This document shows, in pieces, positions 33,866-42,429 of a DNA stretch of 64,000 bases. The first letter of the stretch is position 1. Every line of letters starts with the position of its first letter. The stretch is from NCBI RefSeq assembly GCF_001593005.1, contig NZ_LQZQ01000012.1:62001-126000 (forward strand), read 5' to 3'. The position numbers and the translations under genes are program-made. The DNA is from Roseivirga ehrenbergii (GTDB taxonomy: Bacteria; Bacteroidota; Bacteroidia; Cytophagales; Cyclobacteriaceae). The notes below the pieces were generated by a model. That model did not search any database and had not been told where the DNA came from. It worked only from the letters and a program-made list of their open reading frames with translations.

Positions 33866-34255
33866 TTAATTAAGGAGATAGGGAACGATCATGGTGAACT
33901 CAGGAATGATGACTTCAAACTGTTTTCCGTCCATCACCCTTTCCATCAAATAGATGCCACGCATTTTGCCAATACCGCTTCTCAGGTTGCAACCAGACAC
34001 ATATTGATGCTTTTCGCCCGGTTCTAAAACAGGCTGTTGCCCCACAACACCTTCACCTTCTACCTCGCGCATTTCGTTATTGGTATCGAAAATCTGCCAA
34101 TGTCTGCGGTGTAGCTTAATTGTATTTTCGCCATCATTTTCAATCGTAATACGGTAGGTAAACACAAAGTGATTTTGTGCCGGACTGGAGTATTCCGGTT
34201 GATAGTGGGTTTCCACACTTACTTTTACACCTTCTGTTATTGCTGTTACAATCAT
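33866..34255 (-). CDS. apaG: ApaG domain protein
   Basis: This 129-residue protein covers the whole ApaG domain, a fibronectin-III-like beta sandwich. VETHYQPEYSSPAQNHFVFT is the N-terminal strand pair, LHRRHWQIFDTNNEMREVEG the most conserved segment, and GVVGQQPVLEPGEKHQYVSG the third. ApaG is linked genetically to cobalt and magnesium resistance in enterobacteria and binds pyrophosphate-like ligands in structural work; the exact function remains open. It is the first gene of a two-gene operon with the methyltransferase downstream. Confidence 0.95.
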   Translation of the reverse strand: MIVTAITEGVKVSVETHYQPEYSSPAQNHFVFTYRITIENDGENTIKLHRRHWQIFDTNNEMREVEGEGVVGQQPVLEPGEKHQYVSGCNLRSGIGKMRGIYLMERVMDGKQFEVIIPEFTMIVPYLLN

Positions 34256-34327
34256 TTATGGCTTTCGCTTCAGAGTTTTAAAGATATAGATTACTTTTAA
34301 AATTACTAATGAGAAAACGAAAATTCG

Positions 34328-34990
34328 ATGAATGTTAAGATTGAGGAGAGCTGGAGAGAAGTTTTAAAAGAGGAGTTTGAGAAGGAGTATTTCAAGCGTT
34401 TGACGGATTTTGTGAAGGAGGAATATAAAACTCAAACCATTTTTCCGGCAGGGAATAACATTTTCAGGGCTTTCGATCAATGTGCTTTTGACGATGTAAA
34501 AGTGGTGATTCTGGGACAAGACCCATACCACGGCCCAGGGCAAGCCAATGGGCTTTGCTTCTCTGTAAAAGAAGGAATGCCTTTTCCGCCTTCTTTGGTC
34601 AATATTTTCAAGGAAATTAAAGACGACCTAGGCAAAGACATTCCACCACATGGTTCCCTAGACCGTTGGGCACAACAAGGCGTTTTATTACTCAACGCAA
34701 CTTTGACTGTGCGAGCGCATCAAGCAGGTTCACACCAAAATAAAGGCTGGGAAGAATTTACGAATGCTGTTATTCATCAACTGGCCACCCGAAAACAGGG
34801 GATAGTCTATTTGCTTTGGGGCAGCTATGCCCAGAAGAAAGCCTCCTTTGTTGACGACAAATCAAACTTAATTTTAAAAGCGCCACATCCTTCACCATTA
34901 TCTTCTTACAGAGGTTTCTTTGGCTGCAAGCACTTTAGCAAGGCCAATGCTTATTTGGAAGAAAAAGGAGGTGATGGGATTGAGTGGTGA
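34328..34990 (+). CDS. ung: Uracil-DNA glycosylase
   Basis: This 220-residue family 1 UDG has the catalytic water-activating motif GQDPYHGPGQANGLCFSV (Asp near residue 64). VLLLNATLTVRAHQAGSH and the DNA-intercalation loop HPSPLSSYRGFFGCKHFSKAN with the conserved His follow. It excises uracil from DNA as the first step of base excision repair. The start ATG at 34328 gives the normal family length. It is monocistronic, 72 bases from the divergent apaG gene, and converges on the beta-propeller genes. Confidence 0.98.
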   Translation: MNVKIEESWREVLKEEFEKEYFKRLTDFVKEEYKTQTIFPAGNNIFRAFDQCAFDDVKVVILGQDPYHGPGQANGLCFSVKEGMPFPPSLVNIFKEIKDDLGKDIPPHGSLDRWAQQGVLLLNATLTVRAHQAGSHQNKGWEEFTNAVIHQLATRKQGIVYLLWGSYAQKKASFVDDKSNLILKAPHPSPLSSYRGFFGCKHFSKANAYLEEKGGDGIEW

Positions 34991-35001
34991 TGATTAAGCC
35001 T

Positions 35002-35024
35002 TTGGAGGGTTCAAAACCCTCCAA
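35002..35024. repeat. GGAGGGTT hairpin between ung and the beta-propeller genes
   Basis: TTGGAGGGTT and AACCCTCCAA form a perfect 10-base stem with a 3-base loop between convergent genes. No T run follows on either strand, so termination is possible but not clear. The sequence belongs to the same small repeat family as 30197-30276 and 40121-40135. Confidence 0.6.
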
Positions 35025-35035
35025 GGGTTGATTTA

Positions 35036-36184
35036 CTATTTGCTCTTAAACTTGATTTTCAATAGCACAGGGTTTTCTGATTGAAAGATTTCTTCTAAGT
35101 CAAAACCTCCATTTACTGTCCATTGGTCATTATCAAGGTTATCCATAAACTCTTCAAAATCGTAGGCAGCGATGAAACCTACTAGGCGGCCATCTTCCCA
35201 TTCTAAGAAATTGATGTCATAATCCTCCTTGTTGTTTTTACGCATATCAAACCGAGTGAACTTTCCCGACTTTCTATTAATCATGCCTTTTCGTTGACTC
35301 ATAGGGTTTAAATTATAGCTGACCATTATGTAATTTTTTCCTATGCCTGGCTTTACTTTATATACCTTGTTACCCTTAAGCATGACTTTAATGTCTCGAT
35401 TCATAGATACATTACTTGTAGGGTCTGACCATAGCCATTGCTTTCCAAAATCAAATTTGAATCGCGGGTATTCTTTCCCGTCAATGATCTGATAGACGGT
35501 ATCCGTTAATGGTTTACTGTAAAACACAGCCTCTTCTAGCTGGCTTATATTTCCTTCAATATTTTCTGGAACTCGTTTGGGATTGTTGATGAATGCTCCC
35601 TTACTCATGATTCTTAGTTTGTCATCTGTAATATAAAACCCATCATAAGCAATGACTGTATTAGGACTTGAAGGATTTCTTGGCTCAAAAAGGTATCCGT
35701 TTTTGTAAGGAATCATTTCTTGTCCATTTATTGCCTTATCATATCCAGCTTTTAAAGTTTCAATATGCTCTCCATCTTCAGAATACCTGAGTAAAAGCCT
35801 AGACCACCCGCTGTAGAGTTCAATCCTACCTTTACTAAACCAAGCATCGCTAATGTTACTATATTCATTAGGTCCTTGACCGTAATTACTGATCACATTT
35901 TTGTAATCGCCCTTTACATCAAACAAAGCTATTGAGCGATAAAAGTTTGTGCCTTCCTTATTCGGCACTCCAAATCCATTCGGAGTTTTGAAGTAACTAT
36001 CCCAAGAAGAGATGAGTGAGTTTTCGTTTTCTTCTAACCGAATAACTTCAATATGATCAATAGCATCAAAGAAATTGGTTCTTGGGGCATCAATGTCAAT
36101 TTCAAAACGCTCGAGCTTGGGGAGGTTTTGAGCTTTTAAAGCTGTAGAGAAAATCAGGAGAATGAAAAAACAGGACTTGTTCAT
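35036..36184 (-). CDS. 6-bladed beta-propeller exported protein (tandem copy 2)
   Basis: The start is set at the ATG at 36182-36184, giving 382 residues with a signal peptide (MNKSCFFILLIFSTALKAQ). A longer frame from 36247 would run into the upstream gene. The mature protein begins with FEIDIDAPRTNFFDAIDHIE, followed by propeller-like blades and a C-terminal DLEEIFQSENPVLLKIKFK. It is a tandem duplicate of the gene at 36186-37322: the two share the N-terminal block, the YSGWSR block and a nearly identical 3' end, and only one base separates the stop of the first from the start of this one. No lipobox Cys, so it is probably periplasmic or secreted. Function unknown. Confidence 0.8.
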   Translation of the reverse strand: MNKSCFFILLIFSTALKAQNLPKLERFEIDIDAPRTNFFDAIDHIEVIRLEENENSLISSWDSYFKTPNGFGVPNKEGTNFYRSIALFDVKGDYKNVISNYGQGPNEYSNISDAWFSKGRIELYSGWSRLLLRYSEDGEHIETLKAGYDKAINGQEMIPYKNGYLFEPRNPSSPNTVIAYDGFYITDDKLRIMSKGAFINNPKRVPENIEGNISQLEEAVFYSKPLTDTVYQIIDGKEYPRFKFDFGKQWLWSDPTSNVSMNRDIKVMLKGNKVYKVKPGIGKNYIMVSYNLNPMSQRKGMINRKSGKFTRFDMRKNNKEDYDINFLEWEDGRLVGFIAAYDFEEFMDNLDNDQWTVNGGFDLEEIFQSENPVLLKIKFKSK

Positions 36185-36185
36185 T

Positions 36186-37322
36186 TTACTTGAATTTGAT
36201 TTTGAGCAAAACAGGGTTTTCTGATTGAAATATTTCCTCCAAGTCAAAGCCTCCTTTAACTGCCCATTGGTCGCTTTTAAGGTTATCCATAAACTCTTCG
36301 AAATCGTAGGCAGCGATTGAACTTACCAGCCTGTCATCTTCCCATGTAAGAAACGTCAGGTTATAGTCTTCTTTGTCTTTCTTCCGTAAATCGAAGCGAA
36401 AGAAATCACCTGTTTCTCTATCTATATATCCTTTTTTCTGATGAACAAGCTTGTCTTCGTAAAAAAGGTAGGTCAAAAAAATGCGCCACTCACCAATATA
36501 TGGGTATACCATATATACTTTTGCTTCGGCAGACATGGCGTTCATGGCAGTGACTGGTGATTTCATGTGCTTTGGATTTGACCAAAGCCATTCATTGCCG
36601 AAATCGAATTTAAACCTTGGGTATGCTTTGCTATTCATAATTTGGAAAACAGAATCTCTTAACGGTTTCATATAGAAAATTGACTCTCTGAGCGAGCTGA
36701 ATACCTTTTTCTGAGTGAAAGGTAATGGATGAGGTTTGGCAACTGGTGCACTTTTTCCTGTGAGATTCAAAAGGTTATCGGTAAATATGAGCTCATTACC
36801 ATTTGGAGGTGTGCCCATTTGGTGAAATATGTAGCCTTTTTGATATGGAATCATTGCCCAACCACTAATTGATTTGTCATATCTGGCTTCAATGGACCCA
36901 ACGTATTCACCTGACTCCGTATAATGTTGAATTCTTCTTGACCACCCGCTAAATAGCGCTATGTGGCCATCCTTAAACCATGCATCGCTAATATTTCTGT
37001 ACTCTTCTGGGCCTAGCCCACTCTTGCTAATTTCATTGATATAGTTTCCTTGCTTATCGAAAAGAATAAGCCTAGCTGGTTTGCTAATAGGCATGTAAGG
37101 AATGACAAACCCCGAAGGCGTTTTGAAATAATGATCAATCTCCCCTAATAGTGTCTTTTCAGTTTCTTCTAATCTGATAATTTCAATATGTTCAATGGCA
37201 TCGAAGAAGTTTGTTCTAGTGGCATCAATATCAATCTCAAAACTCTCGAACTTAGGCGGGGTTTGGGCGGCTAGGTTTAGGGAGAAAAGAAGAAACGCAA
37301 AAGAAGAGATGTGTTTAATCAT
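36186..37322 (-). CDS. 6-bladed beta-propeller exported protein (tandem copy 1)
   Basis: This 378-residue protein has a signal peptide (MIKHISSFAFLLFSLNLAAQ) and the mature start FESFEIDIDATRTNFFDAIE. The blades contain IRLEETEKTLLGEIDHYFKT, GPEEYRNISDAWFKDGHIAL and FSGWSRRIQHYTESGEYVG, the last two being the most conserved segments of the BF3886-like 6-bladed beta-propeller group. It is followed after one base by its paralogue, so the pair is surely cotranscribed. The two protein C-termini differ mainly by a two-residue extension in the second copy. Such proteins are often coexpressed with outer-membrane functions, but no ligand is known. Confidence 0.82.
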   Translation of the reverse strand: MIKHISSFAFLLFSLNLAAQTPPKFESFEIDIDATRTNFFDAIEHIEIIRLEETEKTLLGEIDHYFKTPSGFVIPYMPISKPARLILFDKQGNYINEISKSGLGPEEYRNISDAWFKDGHIALFSGWSRRIQHYTESGEYVGSIEARYDKSISGWAMIPYQKGYIFHQMGTPPNGNELIFTDNLLNLTGKSAPVAKPHPLPFTQKKVFSSLRESIFYMKPLRDSVFQIMNSKAYPRFKFDFGNEWLWSNPKHMKSPVTAMNAMSAEAKVYMVYPYIGEWRIFLTYLFYEDKLVHQKKGYIDRETGDFFRFDLRKKDKEDYNLTFLTWEDDRLVSSIAAYDFEEFMDNLKSDQWAVKGGFDLEEIFQSENPVLLKIKFK

Positions 37323-37439
37323 ATTTAAATATAGCTTTTTTTTAAAGAGAGCCTAGTTTAGTATTGCGATGCCTATGATTTTAATGGCCGATATCTCTTC
37401 TTTCTGAAGTAGTTTCTTATTGGCATGATGTGCCAAGGC

Positions 37440-38627
37440 TTATTTTAATTTCACAATCATTACGACCGGATTATCTTCTCGGTCTATGTCCTTTAGCTTC
37501 TGCAAGCTTTTAGGTAGTGATTCGATTTTATCAGGGTTGTCTTGAAACCAGTTGTATATCTTTTCTGCTTCAACATTGTAAACGAGTTCATTTTGGTCGT
37601 TGATATACTGTGGAGAGAAAGGTATAAACTCATTTAAATCATCTTGAAAGCTAGATATTTGCTCATACCTCTCATAGGCCAGGTGTGTTTTATTCTCTTT
37701 AATGTCGTGGTAGGCACTATATGTTTTTCCTTGATAATTGAGGCTAAAAAACACGTAATTATCATTTAAATCAATATTACTCACCGAATACATGTTGAAG
37801 TAATCATCGTCCTCCATGATTTCTTTCTTTTCATAGGGTGGTGAATGTTCCCCCATATTAAATATAACGGTAGGTAAAAGTTTCTCCTTTGTTACCTGAA
37901 AAACTGTATCGTTAAAGGCTTCTTTAAAAAAGACATCATTTTTACTAGTGAAAAACAGGCCTTCGCTTAAGCGGAGGGAAAATGAGTTAGTTCGATTTGG
38001 CTCACATTGTTGGTGATTAGGAAAGCTTTTTATTACATCTCCCTTCTTATTAAAAATAACTATTAGCTCTGTGACAGTACAACTCATGTTCTTGATATAG
38101 CCAGCAAAATAACCGTCCTCTACTTCGAAAGCATTTTCAACTTCTGAGGGAGCCGAAGCTATAGTTTTAATTTCTCCATTTGAATTTAAAGTTTTGATTC
38201 GGTTACCAGTTCTAACATAAATTTCATTAGACGTTGTTGGGTGCATAGAAGGAAGGGTATATTGATAAGCCTCTGGATCATAACCATAGTGGCTTAATTC
38301 TTTAATAAACTTCCCTGTTTTTCTATCAAACTGAAGTATTTGCCTGAAAGCGACAGTGTAAATGTAATCCTCCAATACATAGGCTCGTGGGTATGCAGTA
38401 GCAACGAACCCCTCGTCTACCGTTTCGAGTCTAACATATTCAATTTCAGAACTAAACTGACTTAGGTATTGTGAAGTACCTTCTTTAAGTGCTTTTTCGA
38501 TATCAATAACTACCGCACCTGAATTTAGTTGATTCGTAGTTTCATTAGATTCTTTTTTATTACTACAACTACTGGAAAATATAGTAATGCAAGCTAATGG
38601 CAGGAAGAATACTTTTTTATAATTCAT
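37440..38627 (-). CDS. 6-bladed beta-propeller lipoprotein
   Basis: This 395-residue protein has a lipoprotein signal peptide (MNYKKVFFLPLACITIFSSS followed by Cys21) and a Ser/Asn/Lys-rich linker. The propeller strands include IEYVRLETVDEGFVATAYP, YIYTVAFRQILQFDRKTGKF and ELSHYGYDPEAYQYTLPSMH, the hallmark segment of the DUF5128 group. The C-terminus DREDNPVVMIVKLK parallels the ENPVLLKIKFK end of the tandem pair. It lies 117 bases upstream of that pair on the same strand and is divergent from the related gene at 38795. Predicted surface or periplasmic lipoprotein of unknown ligand. Confidence 0.82.
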   Translation of the reverse strand: MNYKKVFFLPLACITIFSSSCSNKKESNETTNQLNSGAVVIDIEKALKEGTSQYLSQFSSEIEYVRLETVDEGFVATAYPRAYVLEDYIYTVAFRQILQFDRKTGKFIKELSHYGYDPEAYQYTLPSMHPTTSNEIYVRTGNRIKTLNSNGEIKTIASAPSEVENAFEVEDGYFAGYIKNMSCTVTELIVIFNKKGDVIKSFPNHQQCEPNRTNSFSLRLSEGLFFTSKNDVFFKEAFNDTVFQVTKEKLLPTVIFNMGEHSPPYEKKEIMEDDDYFNMYSVSNIDLNDNYVFFSLNYQGKTYSAYHDIKENKTHLAYERYEQISSFQDDLNEFIPFSPQYINDQNELVYNVEAEKIYNWFQDNPDKIESLPKSLQKLKDIDREDNPVVMIVKLK

Positions 38628-38663
38628 GATGATTCGGATTATATAGGTTATTTTAAAAGACTA

Positions 38664-38787
38664 ATTCTTAATACTACTAAATTAATAGTTGTATTAAATG
38701 TAAGTTAGTTTAACTACTAAAACAAACGTTACAGATTCGAGGAAAGAAGAGCTTGTACTTTAAAAATATATATTCTTAACACTACTT
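38664..38787. promoter_or_regulatory. Divergent intergenic region with a repeated 16-base motif
   Basis: ATTCTTAATACTACTA (38664-38679) and ATTCTTAACACTACTT (38772-38787) are direct repeats differing at two positions. One lies 37 bases upstream of the - strand lipoprotein gene and the other 7 bases upstream of the + strand gene. They may be sites for a shared regulator of these two paralogous genes. No exact TAnnTTTG element was found in the gap. Confidence 0.4.
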
Positions 38788-38794
38788 AATCTCT

Positions 38795-40105
38795 ATGGAA
38801 ATTAAATACAACAAGTGTTTATTCTTGTTGAGAGCGGTATTCGCTCTGACAGTTTTGTCTAATGTAAGTAGCTGCTCAAATGAAGGGAGTAAAGAAAGCA
38901 GTCAAGCAACTGGAGAGGTAACCTTAATTCCGAAAGATTCAATTAAGATTGATGTCTTAAGTCCAATAAAAATTTATGATTATGACCCTGAGAATAACCT
39001 CTTTTTGTTGGGGGATGTGGCTGATGGTTTCAGCGAGATGCTACCTGATGGAGCTATGCCAAAGGGTAATGAAGTCGGTTTCATAATTATCGATGGGTCA
39101 GGTGAGGTTCTTGGGCAATTTAATAATACAGGAGATGGCCCAGTCAATCATGGCGTAGGGGCTAAGAATAACCTATTTCTTGATGATAATCGGATAGGGG
39201 TTTTTACTAAGATCGGATTTTTTGTTTATGACTTCGATGGAAATCTACTGGGGCGCAGCAAAGCCTTGAATACCCAAAGAACTCATTTAGATATACCGTT
39301 TGATATCAGTGCTTTTCAGAATGGAAACCTCGCTTTGGGCTATACTACAATGTCTATGAAAGCATTCCAGAACCAAGACAATCCTTTTCCCTATATGAAG
39401 TCCTTTAGGATTTTTGACTTGAACGGTTTGTTAGGATCGGACGATGGTATTAATGATCATACAATTCAGAATTATGGGTTTCCAGAGGGAATTGCAGATG
39501 AGACCATAGGCGGAACAAGCCCAAGAATGGCTTTCAATAAAAGAATAGGGGTATTGAGTGTGCTATTTAGTAAATTCCAAAAACTGCATCAGTACTCAAT
39601 AGCAGATGGTAGTCTCTTGAATGTCATTGATTTGAAGCCAGCTTATTTTAGTAGTGGAAATGAATCCGTTGTTGATTCAGGCAGTCCCGGATATTTGGAT
39701 TGGAGGCAAGGTGGTGGAAGCCTAATTAATTCAACTTATCATGATATGGTACAGCTTGGTGATTATACTTTGATAAGGTATAGCAGTGTAATCTCCAATA
39801 CTCAGGCGGGCCAATTAGTGGAGTCTGGAGGAATTTCAGAGAGCGAATACTGGGAAACAGTACGAAAATCAACTTACAAATTTTATTACCTGTTGATCAA
39901 GGATGGCAGCGTGGTAAAACAAGACTTTGAATTGGTAGCATTGTCTCCTCAACCGGGGGGAGAATACTTTAGAAGTGCTACAGATTTGAGAGGGCAGCTC
40001 ATTGGAGGGAGTGACTTGAATTCTCTGTACGTTTTATATAATAACGATTACGCTCAGGAAAGAGATTATAAACTGATTGTGAGGTATGAACTGAAGTTGG
40101 ATTAG
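38795..40105 (+). CDS. Beta-propeller-like lipoprotein (DUF4221/6-bladed type)
   Basis: This 436-residue lipoprotein has a signal sequence ending NVSSC (Cys27). A Ser/Asn/Glu-rich linker precedes a beta-rich body with PIKIYDYDPENNLFLLGDVA, VGFIIIDGSGEVLGQFNNTG, IGVFTKIGFFVYDFDGNLLG and RDYKLIVRYELKLD at the C-terminus. The blade-like pattern and length resemble the DUF4221 and 6-bladed propeller lipoproteins of Bacteroidota. It is the only + strand member of the group and diverges from the 37440-38627 gene. It ends 45 bases before the dapB gene, which is convergent. Function unknown; fold call moderate. Confidence 0.7.
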   Translation: MEIKYNKCLFLLRAVFALTVLSNVSSCSNEGSKESSQATGEVTLIPKDSIKIDVLSPIKIYDYDPENNLFLLGDVADGFSEMLPDGAMPKGNEVGFIIIDGSGEVLGQFNNTGDGPVNHGVGAKNNLFLDDNRIGVFTKIGFFVYDFDGNLLGRSKALNTQRTHLDIPFDISAFQNGNLALGYTTMSMKAFQNQDNPFPYMKSFRIFDLNGLLGSDDGINDHTIQNYGFPEGIADETIGGTSPRMAFNKRIGVLSVLFSKFQKLHQYSIADGSLLNVIDLKPAYFSSGNESVVDSGSPGYLDWRQGGGSLINSTYHDMVQLGDYTLIRYSSVISNTQAGQLVESGGISESEYWETVRKSTYKFYYLLIKDGSVVKQDFELVALSPQPGGEYFRSATDLRGQLIGGSDLNSLYVLYNNDYAQERDYKLIVRYELKLD

Positions 40106-40120
40106 TCGATTTTCTGTCTT

Positions 40121-40135
40121 AACCCTTGGAGGGTT
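40121..40135. repeat. Short GGAGGGTT dyad between convergent genes
   Basis: AACCCTTGGAGGGTT is a 5-base stem with a 5-base loop, and its core matches the hairpins at 30197-30276 and 35002-35024. It lies between the lipoprotein gene and dapB. Confidence 0.45.
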
Positions 40136-40149
40136 CGTTCGATAAACGC

Positions 40150-40866
40150 TTAAAACTGCAAGAAATCCTCCATGGTTTTTATGCCTTTTTGGTTGGGAAG
40201 CCATTCTGCTACCAGCAGGGCACCCATGGCAAAACCTTCTCGTGAATGCGCAGTATGGGTAATTTCTATGGAATCAATTCTTGAATCGTATTGGATGGAA
40301 TGTGTGCCAGGAGCAGGGTCAACACGCTCAGAAATAATTGATAATTCTTCTGGTTTGTTTGAAGCTTGGTTCACCCATTTGGTTTTGCTTGGTAAGTTTT
40401 CCATTACGCCTTCAGCCAAAGTAATGGCCGTGCCACTTGGGGAGTCCAGTTTATGAGTGTGGTGAATCTCCTTCATGCTCACTTCATAGTCGGTTTGCCC
40501 ATTCATGAGTTTGGCCAAAAATTTATTCAACTTGAAGAAGATATTTACCCCAATACTAAAATTTGAAGCCACTAAATAAGTACCTCCATTATCATTACAA
40601 TATTGATCAATTTCAGCTTTGTGACTTGCCCAACCGGTAGTACCTACCACCACGGGTATTTTATGACCAACACACCATTTAATATTATCAGGAGCGGCAG
40701 AAGGTTGGCTGAAATCTATGGCTACATCAATATCGTCCGTAGAAAGACTGTCTAAATCGTGTCTATTGTCTACCGTAATTTTAGCAACAATGTTATGGTT
40801 TCTGTCTAGGGCCAGTTTTTCTATCATCTGACCCATTTTTCCGTAACCTAATAAAAGAATTTTCAT
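40150..40866 (-). CDS. dapB: 4-hydroxy-tetrahydrodipicolinate reductase
   Basis: This 238-residue protein has the N-terminal NAD(P)-binding motif ILLLGYGKMGQMIEKLA. Then come VAIDFSQPSA, VVVGTTGW, VASNFSIGVNIFF and the substrate motif EIHHTHKLDSPSGTA with the catalytic His-His and Lys. It is slightly shorter than proteobacterial DapB, as usual in Bacteroidota. The enzyme reduces the product of DapA in the lysine and diaminopimelate pathway, which supplies peptidoglycan. It overlaps the upstream DUF5683 gene by 4 bases and is the last gene of the parA-parB operon. Confidence 0.97.
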   Translation of the reverse strand: MKILLLGYGKMGQMIEKLALDRNHNIVAKITVDNRHDLDSLSTDDIDVAIDFSQPSAAPDNIKWCVGHKIPVVVGTTGWASHKAEIDQYCNDNGGTYLVASNFSIGVNIFFKLNKFLAKLMNGQTDYEVSMKEIHHTHKLDSPSGTAITLAEGVMENLPSKTKWVNQASNKPEELSIISERVDPAPGTHSIQYDSRIDSIEITHTAHSREGFAMGALLVAEWLPNQKGIKTMEDFLQF

Positions 40867-41444
40867 CTTGATCTGATTGGAATAGTTACACCTACACCAA
40901 GGTAGGTGGTGCCGTTATTAATTACGCCAACTTTGGGTTTAAAATTGGCAAGGTTATCATTTACATTAAAGCCTTTGAGGTGGGCATCAATTGAAGCTTC
41001 AATAATGTTTAAGCCATATATGGCAAGCGTTGTCAGAAACACTAAATCACGGTTTTTGCGCCAGTAATCAGCATTTCTTCGATATACCCTCAATTCATTT
41101 TCATTGATTGTCTCACCATTTTTTTGCTTCGCTAGCAACTCTTTGACCAAAACAGTGTAGTCTTTTCTTTTCTGATTATTATAATCGATAAAGTATATAG
41201 AAGTACCCATGCCCACATAAATGATAGGCGCTTTCCACCAACTGTCATTATAAATCTGGCCTAAGCCAGGAAAAATAGCAGATAGGGTAGAGGCTCTTTT
41301 AGGGTCATATTCCTTTCTGAGCTCAATGTCTGGTGGAACAGTGTCGCCCTCTACCAAACCTTTGTCCATTATTTCTATAGGGTCTTGGGCCATTGCTCCA
41401 AAGCCAAGGGCAAAGAATGAAACAAGGAATATGATTTTTTGCAT
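40863..41444 (-). CDS. DUF5683 membrane protein
   Basis: This 193-residue protein has a signal peptide (MQKIIFLVSFFALGFGAMAQ) and the DUF5683 core KRASTLSAIFPGLGQIYNDS, then WWKAPIIYVGMGTSIYFIDY. Hydrophobic segments and a terminal LGVGVTIPIRS strand follow. The family is restricted to Bacteroidota and has no known biochemical function. Its gene commonly sits between parB and dapB, as here, with a 1-base overlap with parB and a 4-base overlap with dapB. The conserved linkage suggests an envelope role coordinated with chromosome segregation or cell growth, but this is inference. Confidence 0.88.
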   Translation of the reverse strand: MQKIIFLVSFFALGFGAMAQDPIEIMDKGLVEGDTVPPDIELRKEYDPKRASTLSAIFPGLGQIYNDSWWKAPIIYVGMGTSIYFIDYNNQKRKDYTVLVKELLAKQKNGETINENELRVYRRNADYWRKNRDLVFLTTLAIYGLNIIEASIDAHLKGFNVNDNLANFKPKVGVINNGTTYLGVGVTIPIRSR

Positions 41445-42349
41445 TACAAGTTTATGATCTCCAAAATGCGGTTCAGGTCTTCAGTAGAAACAAATGGTAT
41501 TTTTATTTCTCCTCTGTACTGTCCGTCTGCTTTTAGGTTTACCCTTGTACCGAAATGTGAAGATAGCTTTTGCTGAATTTGCTGAACTTCATAAGTTCTG
41601 TGCTTACTATCTCCAGTCTTTTCTGGCTTAGGTTTTTCCTCTTTCGGGGTAATCAAATCACGTACCAACTGTTCCACCTTTCTTACAGAAAGTTCTTCTT
41701 CTACAGTTTGCTTATAGATGTGCAATTGCTTGTCTACATCTTCGATATTGATCAAGGCACGGGCATGACCCATTGAAATCTTATTGTCGCGCAAACCTGC
41801 TTGAATATCTGGCGGAAGTTTAAGCAACCTCAGGTAGTTGTTTACAGTGGTTCTGTTCTTACCAACACGTTCTCCTAATTCTTCTTGTTTGATTTTACAT
41901 TCAGATAGAAGCCTCTGGTAACTCAAAGCAATTTCGATGGCATTCAGATTTTCTCTCTGAATGTTCTCAATAATGGCCATTTCCAGCATTTGCTGGTCAT
42001 CGGCAGTTCTTACATAAGCAGGAATACTCTTTAACCCAGCAATTTTTGAAGCTTGAAATCTTCGTTCCCCAGAAATCAACTGATATTCCCCTTCACTCAG
42101 TTGCCTTACCGTAATGGGCTGAATAATCCCTTGCAGTTTTATTGAATCGGCAAGCTCTTCTAATGCTACTCGATCGAAATGGGTTCTGGGTTGATATGGA
42201 TTTACCTCAATTTGGTCAAGGTTAATTTCATTCATCGTTCCTACCGATGAGGTTTCTAGGTTTTTGTTGCCTTCAGAATTGGAATCTTCCAAAAGCGCAC
42301 CTAATCCTCTTCCCAATACGCTTTTCTTTTTGGGTGCTTTTGCTGCCAT
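41444..42349 (-). CDS. parB: Chromosome-partitioning protein ParB
   Basis: This 301-residue ParB/Spo0J has an N-terminal basic KKKSVLGRGLGALL, the segment found at the start of most chromosomal ParB proteins. The CTPase/ParB-N domain contains VNPYQPRTHFD and LISGERRFQAS (GERR at 94-97), and AIIENIQRENLNAIEIA follows. A helix-turn-helix (about 145-200, KQEELGERVGKNRTTVNNYL) binds parS. The C-terminal dimerisation segment is short. It loads on parS, spreads as a CTP-dependent clamp and activates the ParA ATPase. No convincing parS site was found in the window by eye. Confidence 0.97.
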   Translation of the reverse strand: MAAKAPKKKSVLGRGLGALLEDSNSEGNKNLETSSVGTMNEINLDQIEVNPYQPRTHFDRVALEELADSIKLQGIIQPITVRQLSEGEYQLISGERRFQASKIAGLKSIPAYVRTADDQQMLEMAIIENIQRENLNAIEIALSYQRLLSECKIKQEELGERVGKNRTTVNNYLRLLKLPPDIQAGLRDNKISMGHARALINIEDVDKQLHIYKQTVEEELSVRKVEQLVRDLITPKEEKPKPEKTGDSKHRTYEVQQIQQKLSSHFGTRVNLKADGQYRGEIKIPFVSTEDLNRILEIINL

Positions 42350-42429
42350 AATAATTTTTTATTAATAGAATGAGTCGGTCTGAATGGCTTCCATTTAAAG
42401 GAATCCACAGACTGAATTCATTGATAAAT

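Noticed and set aside
36185-36247. N-terminal extension of the second tandem propeller gene
   Set aside because: It lies within the upstream gene; the ATG at 36184 gives a normal signal peptide.
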